Source: Halomonas sp. (GTDB taxonomy: Bacteria > Pseudomonadota > Gammaproteobacteria > Pseudomonadales > Oleiphilaceae). Taken from it: a stretch of DNA of 6,176 bases. Where the stretch lies: assembly GCA_007135745.1 (NCBI GenBank), contig SLIH01000432.1, positions 1-6,176 of the forward strand, read 5' to 3'. This document shows, piece by piece, positions 5,916-6,176 of this stretch (positions are counted from its first letter, which is position 1; each line of letters begins with the position of its first letter). The position numbers were made by a program, and so were the translations under genes. A model generated the notes under the pieces. The model was given only the letters and a program-made list of their open reading frames with translations. It was not told the DNA's origin and made no database searches.

Positions 5916-6176
5916 ATGGATCGCGCGGCAGCATTGAATTCGCTGAGAGGATTTGGGGTTCTGGCGAGGGGGAATCTGGCGATTCCTCTGATGGTCATGG
6001 TCCTGTTGGGGATGATGACGCTGCCGGTGCCCGTCTTCCTGCTTGATGTGCTCTTCACCTTCAATATTGCTCTGTCTCTGGTGATCATCCTGGTGGCAGT
6101 CTATGCCATGCGGCCGCTCGACTTTGCTGCATTCCCCACCGTACTCCTGGTGGCAACGCTCCTGCGTCTGGCTTTG
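5916..6176 (+). CDS. flhA: FlhA, flagellar export-gate protein, N-terminal part
   Basis: Eighty-seven in-frame codons run from ATG 5916 to the right edge; full-length FlhA is about 690-700 residues. The sequence RGNLAIPLMVMVLLGMM (18-34) begins the first transmembrane helix. LLDVLFTFNIALSLVIILVAVYAMRPLDF (42-70) is a strong FlhA/FHIPEP family match, and FPTVLLVATLLRLAL (73-87) continues it. FlhA forms a nonameric ring whose cytoplasmic domain receives chaperone-substrate complexes and whose membrane part takes part in proton-driven export. AGAGG at 5899-5903 is the likely ribosome binding site, with somewhat long spacing. It has its own predicted sigma-54 promoter. In P. aeruginosa two unrelated genes separate flhB from flhA, to my recollection; here nothing lies between them. 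Confidence 0.96.
   Translation, partial: MDRAAALNSLRGFGVLARGNLAIPLMVMVLLGMMTLPVPVFLLDVLFTFNIALSLVIILVAVYAMRPLDFAAFPTVLLVATLLRLAL

Noticed and set aside
1..6176. Mobile elements, CRISPR, tRNA/rRNA genes or a novel defence-type system
   Set aside because: Every long stretch is accounted for by standard flagellar genes. No cloverleaf-like sequences, repeat arrays or transposase-like frames were seen.

Overview
The window is one stretch of a polar-type flagellar locus from a gammaproteobacterium. All genes are on the + strand, in the order fliK (last 19 codons) - fliL - fliM - fliN - fliO - fliP - fliQ - fliR - flhB - flhA (first 87 codons). The gene order, the two sigma-54 (RpoN) type -24/-12 promoters and the protein sequences resemble Pseudomonas and marine relatives such as Marinobacter or Halomonas. 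One example is the FliN C-terminal domain, with the VILDIPVTISMEVGNT and LDRLAGEPLDVLVNG stretches. The genus cannot be fixed from the sequence alone. Base composition and codon use look uniform, with no sign of mobile DNA or recent transfer.

Layout. Positions 1-61 end fliK, the hook-length control gene. Positions 62-190 are non-coding and carry a -24/-12 promoter (139-154) just before fliL. From 191 to 5740, eight genes are packed with gaps or overlaps of -8 to +24 bases, consistent with one transcript. Positions 5741-5915 are a second non-coding gap. It has an A-rich patch, a second and closer match to a sigma-54 promoter (5821-5836), and a perfect 7-bp inverted repeat (5860-5879) in the predicted flhA leader. 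flhA starts at 5916 and runs off the window.

How the genes work together. FliL supports the stator and basal body at the inner membrane. FliM and FliN form the C-ring switch that receives CheY-P and sets rotation direction. FliP, FliQ and FliR build the export-gate core, with FliO as assembly helper. FlhB switches substrate specificity from rod/hook to filament, in partnership with FliK just upstream. FlhA forms the large export-gate ring.

I see no undescribed system here. The points worth a second look are small: an NPEH instead of NPTH cleavage motif in FlhB; a duplicated tryptophan-containing acidic motif in the FliN N-terminal region; and a 10-base element shared (9/10) between the predicted fliL and flhA leaders, which could be a downstream enhancer site for a FleQ-type activator.
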